Assembly (NCBI RefSeq): GCF_020731415.2
Contig: NZ_CP088273.1
Span: forward strand, 2,795,001 to 2,859,000
DNA from: Phyllobacterium sp. T1293
GTDB taxonomy: Bacteria > Pseudomonadota > Alphaproteobacteria > Rhizobiales > Rhizobiaceae
DNA: 64,000 bases
Direction: 5' to 3'
The notes under the pieces were generated by a model that saw only the letters and a program-made list of their open reading frames with translations, searched no databases and was not told the origin of the DNA. A program made the position numbers and the translations under genes. Positions 36,113 through 44,484 of the stretch are shown here, one piece after another (position 1 is the stretch's first letter; the number at the start of each line of letters is the position of its first letter).

Positions 36113-37338
36113 TGAGCAAACCCGATAAAATTATGAAGTCGCTTGGTGTGGCATGCAGCCCAATATTTTCCGGATATTCGCAATTTATCTATGAGGCTGC
36201 GGGGGAGCAGAACCTCAAGAGGGTCTTTTTCTTCACCCGGGAGGGCATCTTTTTCAAACAAGCGTTTGATGCATGGCAATCGCGTTTGCCAGAACACTCA
36301 AAGATTGAAGCCATTGCGCTGCCAGTCAGCCGTGTCGCGACATTTTTACCGTCCCTCTCCGGCGTATCAACGTCTGACCTGATGCGAATGTGGAGCCAGT
36401 ATTCCGCCCAATCTATGAACAATACGCTTCGATCATTACAATGTGATCCGGACGAGTTTCACTTCCAATTGTGCGCACATAAACTTAAGGGCGGAGAAGA
36501 CATCCATCTCCCTTGGCTGGATCGACGCGTCGTGAATTTTTTCGATGATCCACAGGTCAAAGATAGAATAAATCAGAAGCGGCACTATGCGCATTCTCTG
36601 CTCGAGCGAATGCTGGTGCAACATGGCTTTGATTGCACCGGTCAAAATATCATCGTCGATATAGGCTGGCGGGGCACTATACAGGATAATCTATGTCATG
36701 CTTTTCCTGGCGCGAAAATTGCCGGAGTTTACTTAGGCCTCAACCAATTCATCAATTCGCAGCCATCCAACGCCAGCAAACGGGCTTTCGTGACTGATGC
36801 AAACGCGAATAATATGGAATTCGGACATATTCTAAAATATGTCCGACCTATAGAGATGCTCTGCAATGGTCTTGGCGGCAGTGTGACCAGTTACACGGAT
36901 GATTCGGGAGAAAAAATAAACCCTGTTACCGCGGTGAAAGACGAAGAAGACGAGATCTATCGGCGGTTTACTGCTTACTTTCAAAGAGGTGTGCTCGACG
37001 GAATATCTGCGTCGGCGGTACCAGATGCGGTAACAGGACCATGTTTGCGGGAACTTGCCCAAACGGCTGGGCAGTTACTCAGCAATCTTGTTCTCGACCC
37101 ACCGCGCATTATCGCGATTGCAGAAGGTAAGCTGCATCATAATGAAACGTTCGGTGCTGGCGGCTACGCGGTATCCACGCGCATTTTTCTGGCAGAGTGG
37201 GTTAAAGCCATGGTCTTTGCATCGGCAAGAAAAAACATCTTCGAAAAGGCAGTCCAATCGGGCTGGCCAAATGGCTATTTGAAACGACAACTCGGCGGTT
37301 TGCCATATACATGGGCCAAACGGCGGCACCGCATCTAG
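36112..37338 (+). CDS. Detached C-terminal part of a COG5610-like protein, or separate partner
   Basis: A 408-residue protein beginning at an ATG that overlaps the upstream stop. The segment CSPIFSGYSQFIYEAAGEQ followed by VFFFTREGIFFKQAF and, later, IIVDIGWRGTIQDNL is the type of domain that normally follows the HAD domain in a single COG5610 polypeptide. Its frame is open upstream of the ATG for more than 100 bases, over the tail of the preceding gene. It could be a natural translationally coupled partner, or one gene split by a frameshift between about 35985 and 36035. Confidence 0.65.
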   Translation: MSKPDKIMKSLGVACSPIFSGYSQFIYEAAGEQNLKRVFFFTREGIFFKQAFDAWQSRLPEHSKIEAIALPVSRVATFLPSLSGVSTSDLMRMWSQYSAQSMNNTLRSLQCDPDEFHFQLCAHKLKGGEDIHLPWLDRRVVNFFDDPQVKDRINQKRHYAHSLLERMLVQHGFDCTGQNIIVDIGWRGTIQDNLCHAFPGAKIAGVYLGLNQFINSQPSNASKRAFVTDANANNMEFGHILKYVRPIEMLCNGLGGSVTSYTDDSGEKINPVTAVKDEEDEIYRRFTAYFQRGVLDGISASAVPDAVTGPCLRELAQTAGQLLSNLVLDPPRIIAIAEGKLHHNETFGAGGYAVSTRIFLAEWVKAMVFASARKNIFEKAVQSGWPNGYLKRQLGGLPYTWAKRRHRI

Positions 37339-37595
37339 CGGCAATTTCGCGACGCTGACGCAGCCTAGCCAAGAGGAATATGGAAACAGGAGATAAAGTC
37401 ATCATGGATATGGCACGTTTGGTATCCGGACACCACTAGCCAACTGGGTTAGATTGGCCGGAATTTCTCTACCTATCCTTCGCCATCATTGCGGCCATTC
37501 AAACGGCTTGTCGGCCCGAAAACAGAACTGGTTCCCTTTGCCTGCTGTTTGCTCTAGAAGACGCGCAACCCTATGAATTCGAGTTGAGCCTTTTC

Positions 37596-39185
37596 ATGTC
37601 TTCTGCCGACCATCCCGTTTCGAAACGCCGTACCTTTGCGATCATCGCGCACCCGGACGCCGGTAAAACCACACTGACTGAAAAGCTGCTGCTTTTCGGT
37701 GGGGCGATCCAGCTTGCCGGTGAAGTCAAGGCCAAGAAGGACCGTATCCAGACGCGCTCCGACTGGATGAACATCGAGCGGGATCGCGGGATCTCGGTCG
37801 TCACATCCGTGATGACCTTCGAGTACAAGGATTGCATTTTCAATCTGCTTGATACGCCCGGTCACGAAGACTTTGCCGACGATACTTATCGTACACTCAC
37901 AGCTGTCGACAGCGCCGTCATGGTCATCGATGCCGCCAAAGGTATTGAAGCGCGGACACTGAAACTGTTCGAAGTCTGCCGTATGCGCGATATTCCAATC
38001 GTTACCTTCGTCAACAAGATGGACCGGGAAAGCCGCGATCCCTACGAAATTCTTGATGAGATCGAGCAGAAACTGGCGCTGGATACGGCACCGATCACCT
38101 GGCCGATCGGCCGCGGCAAAAGCTTTGCCGGCACCTATAATCTGCAGGATAACACCGTAAGGCGGCGTGATGAGGAAGAAAAGCCAACGCCAGTCAACGG
38201 CCCGGAAGCATCTGGTGCTTCCGGATTGCTGCCGGAGAATGAGCGGCAGGCATGGATTGACGAGGTGACGCTGGCACGCGATGCATGCAATCCGTTCGAT
38301 TTGCAATCGTTCCGCGAAGGCCACATGACGCCTGTCTATTTCGGCTCTGCCTTGCGCAATTACGGTGTGCGCGACCTCATTGAAGCCTTCTGCGATTTCG
38401 GCCCAAGCCCGCGTGCGCAGGATGCCGATACACGTCGCGTCGAGGCGACCGAAGACAAGATGACCGGTTTTGTGTTCAAGATTCAGGCCAATATGGACCC
38501 TAATCACCGCGACCGCATCGCGTTCCTCCGCGTATGTTCCGGCAAGCTATCGCGCGGTATGAAGGCGAAGCTGGTACGAACCGGCAAGCCGATGAGCCTT
38601 TCGGCGCCGCAATTCTTCTTTGCCCGCAGCCGCCAGATTGCGGATGAGGCATGGGCCGGTGATGTGGTGGGCATTCCTAACCACGGCACCCTGCGCATCG
38701 GCGATACGCTGACCGAAGGCGAGGACATCCTGTTTCGCGGCGTACCGAACTTTGCGCCTGAAATTCTGCGCCGCGTGCGGCTTGATGATGCGATGAAAGC
38801 CAAGAAACTGCGCGAAGCCCTGCAGCAGATGGCGGAAGAAGGCGTTGTCCAGCTATTCCTGCCCGATGATGGCTCGCCCGCGATCGTCGGTGTTGTTGGC
38901 GCCCTGCAGATCGATGTTCTGACAGAACGCCTGAAAGTGGAATATACACTACCAGTCGGTTTCGAGCCCGCCCGCTTTACTATTGCGCGATGGATTACCG
39001 CCGATGATCCGGCGGAGTTGCAGCGTTTCATCAATGCACACCGGGCCGATATTGCCCACGATCTCGACAATGATCCGGTGTTCCTGGCGCAGAATTCGTT
39101 CTCATTGTCCTATGAGGCGGAACGCTGGAAAGACATTCGTTTCGCCGCCATCAAGGATTATCAGGTTCGCGAAAAAGCGGCCTGA
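37596..39185 (+). CDS. prfC: Peptide chain release factor 3
   Basis: A full-length 529-residue GTPase that recycles RF1/RF2 from the ribosome. G1 is AHPDAGKTT, G2 region RDRGISVVTSV, G3 DTPGHEDF and G4 NKMDR. The RF3-specific central and C-terminal regions are present (FKIQANMDPNHRDRIAFLRV, VGVVGALQIDVLTERL). ATG 37596 is preferred to a TTG at 37584. Confidence 0.96.
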   Translation: MSSADHPVSKRRTFAIIAHPDAGKTTLTEKLLLFGGAIQLAGEVKAKKDRIQTRSDWMNIERDRGISVVTSVMTFEYKDCIFNLLDTPGHEDFADDTYRTLTAVDSAVMVIDAAKGIEARTLKLFEVCRMRDIPIVTFVNKMDRESRDPYEILDEIEQKLALDTAPITWPIGRGKSFAGTYNLQDNTVRRRDEEEKPTPVNGPEASGASGLLPENERQAWIDEVTLARDACNPFDLQSFREGHMTPVYFGSALRNYGVRDLIEAFCDFGPSPRAQDADTRRVEATEDKMTGFVFKIQANMDPNHRDRIAFLRVCSGKLSRGMKAKLVRTGKPMSLSAPQFFFARSRQIADEAWAGDVVGIPNHGTLRIGDTLTEGEDILFRGVPNFAPEILRRVRLDDAMKAKKLREALQQMAEEGVVQLFLPDDGSPAIVGVVGALQIDVLTERLKVEYTLPVGFEPARFTIARWITADDPAELQRFINAHRADIAHDLDNDPVFLAQNSFSLSYEAERWKDIRFAAIKDYQVREKAA

Positions 39186-39279
39186 TAGCTTAATTCTCCA
39201 ATCAAAACAGCTAGTAAGCCTTTCCCTCTGCTTTTTGTAGCAAGGGTAAGGCTCCCCTGTCCATACGCAGAATTAAATA

Positions 39280-39335
39280 TTAAACCAAACGGTTGACAAT
39301 TAAGTTCACGCGTTTATATTAAACCCTATGGTTGA
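39280..39335 (+). promoter_or_regulatory. arsR-type promoter with two AACC-N4-GGTT operators
   Basis: TTGACA (39293-39298) and TATATT (39315-39320) are 16 bases apart. Two 17-base sites, TTAAACC-N4/5-GGTTGA at 39280-39296 and 39319-39335, are spaced 39 bases apart. The first covers the -35 and the second covers the -10 end and the start codon at 39328. Transcription should begin at about 39327-39328, giving a leaderless message. The sites are probably bound by the ArsR protein itself. Confidence 0.7.
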
Positions 39336-39726
39336 ATATAGCACACCCACTCTCGACGCGGTTTTTCATGCCCTTTCCGATCCAACGCGAAGGGCAATGC
39401 TGCACCGGCTGTCAACAAGCGAACGCACCGTCAGCGAGTTGGCGACGCCGTTCAACATGTCGCTCGCCGGAGCTTCCAAGCACATCAAGGTGCTGGAGGC
39501 CGCGGGACTGGTTCGTCGCCATATAGAGGGGCGGACGCATATCTGCGCCCTCCAGGCGGCCCGACTGGCTGAGGCACAGGAATGGCTGCGTTATTACGAG
39601 CAGTTCTGGGAAGAACGTCTCGACGATCTGGAAGATATTCTGCGTGCAGAAGATCGCGCGCTTGCCGAAAAGAAAAAACACGAGCGCCGCAAAGCCTCGA
39701 AATCGAAATCCGACACCAAGGAGTAG
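39328..39726 (+). CDS. ArsR-family transcriptional repressor
   Basis: A 132-residue winged-helix regulator: FHALSDPTRRAMLHRLSTSE, then ELATPFNMSLAGASKHIKVL, then GLVRRHIEGRTHICAL. No metal-binding Cys motif is present, as in the subgroup paired with SRPBCC (AHSA1) proteins. The C-terminal tail is Lys/Arg-rich. It starts an operon with the SRPBCC gene three bases downstream. Two operator-like repeats at its own promoter suggest autorepression. Confidence 0.9.
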   Translation: MVEYSTPTLDAVFHALSDPTRRAMLHRLSTSERTVSELATPFNMSLAGASKHIKVLEAAGLVRRHIEGRTHICALQAARLAEAQEWLRYYEQFWEERLDDLEDILRAEDRALAEKKKHERRKASKSKSDTKE

Positions 39727-39729
39727 AAA

Positions 39730-40275
39730 ATGAGCCTGCATCAGGGAAATGACCAACTTGGAGTAGCAATTGCCCAGCGCACCGTTCGCATCGAACGGCT
39801 GCTCCCCGGCCCCGTTGAACGCGTATGGGAATACCTCACAGACCCGGAAAAGCGCGGCAAATGGCTGGCCAAAGGGCCAATGGCCAATCATGCTGGTGGG
39901 CCTGTCGAATTGATATTCCGCCATTCGGAATTGTCGACCGCACCCACCCCGGAAAAATACCTGCAATATGAAGGGCACAAGAATGCCGGAACCGTTATCC
40001 GCTGCGAACCGCCGACATATCTTGCCATGACCTGGGAAGAAGGCGCGGGCGAGCCATCGGAAGTCAGCTTTGAACTACGGGCCGTCGATGGCAATACCCT
40101 GTTGACGTTGACGCATAGCCGCCTCGCCGATCATGGCGCGATGGTGAGTGTCTCAAGCGGCTGGCATACGCATCTAAGTGTGCTGATCAATGTGCTTGAT
40201 GGCGTTGAGACCACCGACTTCTGGGGAAAACTCGAAAGCCTCGAAGCGGAATATGATCGGATACTACCGGCCTGA
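39730..40275 (+). CDS. SRPBCC (AHSA1-like) domain protein
   Basis: A 181-residue START-like fold protein with family segments RIERLLPGPVERVWEYLTDP, KWLAKGPM, MTWEEG and the C-terminal GWHTHLSVLINVLDG. It probably binds a hydrophobic ligand. ArsR plus SRPBCC pairs are a recurrent arrangement in which the regulator controls the binding protein; the ligand is unknown. Confidence 0.88.
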   Translation: MSLHQGNDQLGVAIAQRTVRIERLLPGPVERVWEYLTDPEKRGKWLAKGPMANHAGGPVELIFRHSELSTAPTPEKYLQYEGHKNAGTVIRCEPPTYLAMTWEEGAGEPSEVSFELRAVDGNTLLTLTHSRLADHGAMVSVSSGWHTHLSVLINVLDGVETTDFWGKLESLEAEYDRILPA

Positions 40276-40322
40276 CGAGCCTTTCGCATCAACACTGGCA
40301 TACCCATCAAAGGACAGATCAC

Positions 40323-40688
40323 ATGAACCCGCATTATGAAGGCAACCATAATATCGCGATGAAAGTGCCACCGCACCAGTATGAAGCAACAGTCGCCTTC
40401 TACCGTGATGTAATTGGGCTGAAACCGCTGGAAAACCATCTGCCCTATGTCGGGTTTCATTTCGGTTCCATTCAGCTCTGGATCGACAAGGCACCCGGCA
40501 TGAGCCAGGCCGAGCTATGGCTGGAGATTGCAGCGGATGATGTACGCTCGGCGGCCGTACATCTGAAGGATGCAGGCATTGTGCGCTGCGACGAAATTGA
40601 AGCATTGCCGGAGGGGCATCAGGATTTCTGGATCACCAGCCCTTGCCAGATCATCCATCACATCTCGCAAAAAGGCGATGGATGGTAA
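40323..40688 (+). CDS. VOC-family (glyoxalase/bleomycin-resistance fold) protein
   Basis: A 121-residue VOC protein (YEATVAFYRDVIGLKPLEN, then VGFHFGSIQLWID, then ELWLEIAADDVRSAAVHLKD). It is 47 bases downstream of the SRPBCC gene and followed by a terminator, so it likely belongs to the ArsR-controlled operon. Substrate is unknown. Confidence 0.85.
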   Translation: MNPHYEGNHNIAMKVPPHQYEATVAFYRDVIGLKPLENHLPYVGFHFGSIQLWIDKAPGMSQAELWLEIAADDVRSAAVHLKDAGIVRCDEIEALPEGHQDFWITSPCQIIHHISQKGDGW

Positions 40689-40712
40689 GTATCAGCTTAC
40701 TAACTATATAAG

Positions 40713-40736
40713 AGGCCGGCTTCACGCCGGCCTTTT
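40713..40736 (+). terminator. Rho-independent terminator after the VOC gene
   Basis: AGGCCGGC-TTCAC-GCCGGCCT is a perfect eight-pair stem followed by TTT. It lies between convergent genes and may serve both. Confidence 0.85.
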
Positions 40737-40748
40737 GTATATAGCAAA

Positions 40749-41282
40749 TCAGTGCCGGAACTTGCGCTCGAGCAGCAAAACTTTTTCGCCCGTGTATTGG
40801 ATCTCGTCAATGCGCTTAAAGCCCGTCTTTTCAGCAACCCGGACGGAAGCGGTATTCTCTGGCGAGATGATGCAGCGGGCATAGTCCTGCTTGAAGAAGC
40901 CATCGCCCCAGGCAGCGGCGGCAGCGAGTGCCTCACTGGCGTAACCCTTGCCATGGATATCCGGCGCCAAAACCCAGCCCATTTCGGGTGTATCGCCAAA
41001 AGGCGGTTCGATATCACGCAGGAAATTGGCAAAGCCAAGGTCGCCAATATAGCGGCCGGTGGCTTTTTCCTCCACGGCCCAGAAGCCGTAGCCGTTCAAA
41101 GCCCAAAGACCAGCATATTTTAGCAGGCGTCCCCAGGAAAGTTCGCGGGTCGAGGGCTTGCCTGTAATGAATTCGTAGACGGATGGATGCGTCCACACGG
41201 TGTGCAGGGCTTCAAAATCTCCAAGGCGATGCTCACGCAGGATAAGGCGCTCGGTTTCAACAACAGGAATGGTGGAGGTCAT
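40749..41282 (-). CDS. GNAT acetyltransferase, RimJ/RimL type
   Basis: A 177-residue acetyltransferase: ETERLILREHRLGDFEALHT at the N-terminus, the acetyl-CoA loop LAPDIHGKGYASEAL, and the C-terminal ENTASVRVAEKTGFKRI. The subgroup acetylates protein N-termini or small amines; the target is unknown. Confidence 0.88.
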   Translation of the reverse strand: MTSTIPVVETERLILREHRLGDFEALHTVWTHPSVYEFITGKPSTRELSWGRLLKYAGLWALNGYGFWAVEEKATGRYIGDLGFANFLRDIEPPFGDTPEMGWVLAPDIHGKGYASEALAAAAAWGDGFFKQDYARCIISPENTASVRVAEKTGFKRIDEIQYTGEKVLLLERKFRH

Positions 41283-41411
41283 GTAAAATCCGTGGTCGAC
41301 AATGATACGACTTTTTGACGGCTATTATTTATCAAGTCAATTGACTTATAATGTAAGTAAATACTTACGTATAGTTACCAGCGCTGCGTCGCGCGCTAAA
41401 ACTGATTGCCG

Positions 41412-42830
41412 TCACACCTCGATTGTCTGCAAGGCTGCAGCAATACGGGCAGCCAGCCGCTCCGCCACCTCTTCCTTGCTCATATCGGGCCATTCCTCGA
41501 TCCCTGAGCGGGTGACGATACGCACCGCATTGCGGTCACCGCCCATAACACCCGTCGTGTGGCTGACATCATTGGCCACAATCCAGTCGGCACCCTTCTT
41601 GTCGAGCTTCTTGCGGGCATTGGCGAGCAGATCCTGTGTTTCGGCAGCAAAGCCAACCACGAGGCGCGGACGCTGCTTGCTATGCCCGACACCGGCAAGA
41701 ATATCGGGATTCTCCACCATTTGCAGGGCGGGTGCTGCTTCACCTGATTGCTTTTTGATCTTCTCGCCTGCCTCGTTTGCGGTACGCCAGTCAGCGACAG
41801 CAGCCACCATCACCGCCGCATCGGCGGGCAAAAACTGTTCCACAGCATCGCGCATTTCACGGGCCGATTCCACATGCACCACCGAGACTCCCTCGGGATC
41901 GGAAATCGTAACCGGCCCGGAGACCAGATGCACCGTTGCACCCAGCCGCGCCAATGCGGCGGCTATGGCATGGCCCTGCTTGCCGGAGGAGCGGTTGGCG
42001 ATATAACGCACGGGATCAATGGGTTCATGCGTCGGACCTGACGTCATGACAATGGTTTTGCCGGAAAGCGGTTTTGGTCGGCGGTCCAGCAATTTTTCAA
42101 TTGCGGCCACAATCTCCAGCGGCTCCGCCATGCGGCCCGCACCGCTCTCGCCACTTTCGGCCATCTCGCCACTGTTCGGCCCGACAGACTGGATGCCATC
42201 TTTCGCAAGGGTTGCGCGGTTGCGCTTGGTTGCAGGATGGTTCCACATCTTCGGATTCATGGCCGGGGCGATGAGCACAGGTTTGTCGGTTGCCATCAGC
42301 ACCGCCGAGGCCAGATCGTTGGCAAGGCCGTTTGCCATCTTCGCCATCAGGTCTGCCGTTGCGGGGGCAACGACAATCAGGTCCGCCTCGCGCGACAGGC
42401 GGATATGCCCGACATCATGTTCGTCTTCGCGGGAAAACAGCTCGGTAAACACTTTGTCTGCCGCCAGCGCCCCAACAGAGAGCGGCGTAACAAACTCTTC
42501 CGCTGCCTTGGTCAGCACTGGACGCACATGCGCACCGCGCTCACGCAATCGCCGGATGAGATCAAGACATTTATAGGCGGCAATGCCGCCACCAATGATC
42601 AGAAGAATATCCCGCCCGGCGAGAAACTGAGCCGGGTTTTTCTTAGCCTCCCCCTTAAAGAGAGGGTCAGACCGCAGATGCGAGACGGGAGAGGATAAGG
42701 CAACATCGTGCGTCATTTCACCAAGAAGAAGGCGCACTTCCTCTTCCATGGAACGACCATGGGCCGCGGCGCGCAGCCGCAATTTTTCTTTGGTGGCATC
42801 GTCAAGATTGCGAATGGTAATGCTGGCCAT
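41412..42830 (-). CDS. coaBC: CoaBC with an N-terminal ribbon-helix-helix domain
   Basis: A 472-residue protein. Residues 1-~45 (MASITIRNLDDATKEKLRLR, then AAAHGRSMEEEVRLLL) form a FitA/Arc-type ribbon-helix-helix domain typical of antitoxins. After a ~25-residue linker comes the flavin-dependent phosphopantothenoylcysteine decarboxylase (IIGGGIAAYKCLDLIRRL, GHIRLSREADLIVVAPATAD, APAMNPKMW), then the CTP-dependent ligase (TSGPTHEPIDPVRYIANRSS, GKQGHAIA). Both steps belong to coenzyme A synthesis. The linker (SSPVSHLRSDPLFKGEAKKN) looks like translated intergenic repeat. ATG 42830 lies within one arm of an inverted repeat. Confidence 0.92.
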   Translation of the reverse strand: MASITIRNLDDATKEKLRLRAAAHGRSMEEEVRLLLGEMTHDVALSSPVSHLRSDPLFKGEAKKNPAQFLAGRDILLIIGGGIAAYKCLDLIRRLRERGAHVRPVLTKAAEEFVTPLSVGALAADKVFTELFSREDEHDVGHIRLSREADLIVVAPATADLMAKMANGLANDLASAVLMATDKPVLIAPAMNPKMWNHPATKRNRATLAKDGIQSVGPNSGEMAESGESGAGRMAEPLEIVAAIEKLLDRRPKPLSGKTIVMTSGPTHEPIDPVRYIANRSSGKQGHAIAAALARLGATVHLVSGPVTISDPEGVSVVHVESAREMRDAVEQFLPADAAVMVAAVADWRTANEAGEKIKKQSGEAAPALQMVENPDILAGVGHSKQRPRLVVGFAAETQDLLANARKKLDKKGADWIVANDVSHTTGVMGGDRNAVRIVTRSGIEEWPDMSKEEVAERLAARIAAALQTIEV

Positions 42831-42884
42831 ATGATTGCACTCCAGAGAAGAAGACCGCATATAATGCAATCATTGCAATCATAT
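42829..42884 (-). promoter_or_regulatory. Inverted repeats at the coaBC start, possible RHH operator
   Basis: ATATGATTGCA (42829-42839, overlapping the start codon) and TGCAATCATAT (42874-42884) are perfect 11-base inverted copies. A further TGCAATCAT directly abuts the latter at 42865-42873. The arrangement resembles FitA-type operators in general form (paired short inverted arms). Self-control by the fused RHH domain is inferred. Confidence 0.5.
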
Positions 42885-42898
42885 TAGCGCAAACTTCC

Positions 42899-44476
42899 TC
42901 AAAAAAGAAGCGCGTAAGTGATGATGACAAGGCAGATTGCAATCACCCAAAGCGCAACACGACCAGAGCGGGTGTGCCGGGCTTCGGCTTTGCCGATGGC
43001 TTTTGCAGTCTCATCATCGAATCGAAAGCCCTGTTCCGCCATCCGGTCCATTTCCTTGGACAGGCGATCCGCGCGTGCAACGAGTTCCGGTGCCTGCCGG
43101 GCCAGATGCAGCATTGCCCCAACACCTTCGCGCGCATCGGCAAGAATACCTTGCGGGCCAAGATTGCGGCGAATCCATTCACCGACAACAGGCTCCGAGG
43201 CCTTCCACATATTGAAATGCGGATCGAGCGTGCGGGAGACGCCTTCCACCACAACCATGGTTTTTTGCAGCATGACGAGTTCGGGCCGCGTCTCCATGTC
43301 GAAAAGCTCGGTGACTTCAAACAGCAAAGTCAGCAGCTTGGCCATGGAAATGGTTTCGGCCGGCTGGCCGTGGATAGGTTCGCCAATGGCGCGGATTGCC
43401 TGGGCAAAGCTTGCCACATCGTGATGATGCGGCACATAACCCGCCTCAAAATGCACTTCAGCCACACGAACATAGTCGCGGGTGATGAAGCCATAAAGGA
43501 TTTCCGCAAGGAACCGCCGCTCCTTCTTGCCAAGCCGCCCGGTAATGCCAAAATCCACCGCAACAATGTGGCCCTTGTCGTCAACGAACATATTTCCCGG
43601 ATGCATGTCCGCATGGAAGAAACCGTCCCGCAGCGTATGGCGCAGGAAGGACTGGATCAGTGTCTCGGCAAGACCAATCAGATTGTGTCCGGCGGCGCGC
43701 AAGCCGTCAATATCTGACATCTTGATGCCGTCAATCCACTCAAGCGTCAGCACATCGCGTCCGGTGCGCTCCCAATCAACAGTTGGCACACGAAAACCCG
43801 GATCATTCTTGGTGTTTTCGCCGATCTCCGAAAGGGCCGCTGCTTCCAGCCGTAAATCCATTTCAATGCGGGTTGTCTGTGCCAGCGTGCGTGTCACTTC
43901 AATGGGACGCAGGCGGCGTGTGGCGGGAACATAGCGTTCCTGCCATTGCGCCACCATGAAGAAGCTTTCCAGATCATTGTTGAAACGCTGACGCACGCCA
44001 GGGCGCACAACCTTCACCGCGACCTTGCGGTCTTCGCCATTCACCTTGACATAGGCAGGGTGAACCTGCGCAATCGACGCGGCAGCAATTGGTTCACCGA
44101 GGCTGACGTATAGATCGGCAACTGAGCGCCCCAGCGAGCCTTCGATGGCCTTTACCGATGCCTCCATCGGGAAAAAATCAAGCTGATCCTGCAGAAGCGC
44201 CAGATCATCGGCCACTTCCGTGCCGACAACATCGGGCCGCGTCGCCAGAAACTGACCGAGTTTGACATAGGACGGTCCAAGCTTGTTGATCGCCCGCGAC
44301 ATGCGCTCCGACCGCCGGGCCGTGCGGGCACGCCGCCGCGCCAGAAGACCCGCCACACGATGGCCGAATGCCGGAAGGCCGCTCAGCCCTTCAGCTGGCA
44401 AAGCGGAGATAACGCCTTCGCGCGTCATGATCCACCCGGCCCGGATCAGGCGAAATACTGCTGCAAACTTGCTCAT
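42899..44476 (-). CDS. ubiB: Ubiquinone biosynthesis protein UbiB (ABC1/ADCK-type ATPase)
   Basis: A full-length 525-residue atypical kinase needed for ubiquinone synthesis. The signature KLGPSYVKLGQFLATRPD (KxGQ) precedes an alanine-rich nucleotide loop (AAASIAQVHPA), the catalytic region FFHADMHPGNMFVD and the metal-binding VDFGITGRLG. A C-terminal transmembrane helix (VALWVIAICLVIITYALLF) anchors it. It lies eight bases after ubiE. Confidence 0.96.
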   Translation of the reverse strand: MSKFAAVFRLIRAGWIMTREGVISALPAEGLSGLPAFGHRVAGLLARRRARTARRSERMSRAINKLGPSYVKLGQFLATRPDVVGTEVADDLALLQDQLDFFPMEASVKAIEGSLGRSVADLYVSLGEPIAAASIAQVHPAYVKVNGEDRKVAVKVVRPGVRQRFNNDLESFFMVAQWQERYVPATRRLRPIEVTRTLAQTTRIEMDLRLEAAALSEIGENTKNDPGFRVPTVDWERTGRDVLTLEWIDGIKMSDIDGLRAAGHNLIGLAETLIQSFLRHTLRDGFFHADMHPGNMFVDDKGHIVAVDFGITGRLGKKERRFLAEILYGFITRDYVRVAEVHFEAGYVPHHHDVASFAQAIRAIGEPIHGQPAETISMAKLLTLLFEVTELFDMETRPELVMLQKTMVVVEGVSRTLDPHFNMWKASEPVVGEWIRRNLGPQGILADAREGVGAMLHLARQAPELVARADRLSKEMDRMAEQGFRFDDETAKAIGKAEARHTRSGRVALWVIAICLVIITYALLF

Positions 44477-44484
44477 TCAGAACG

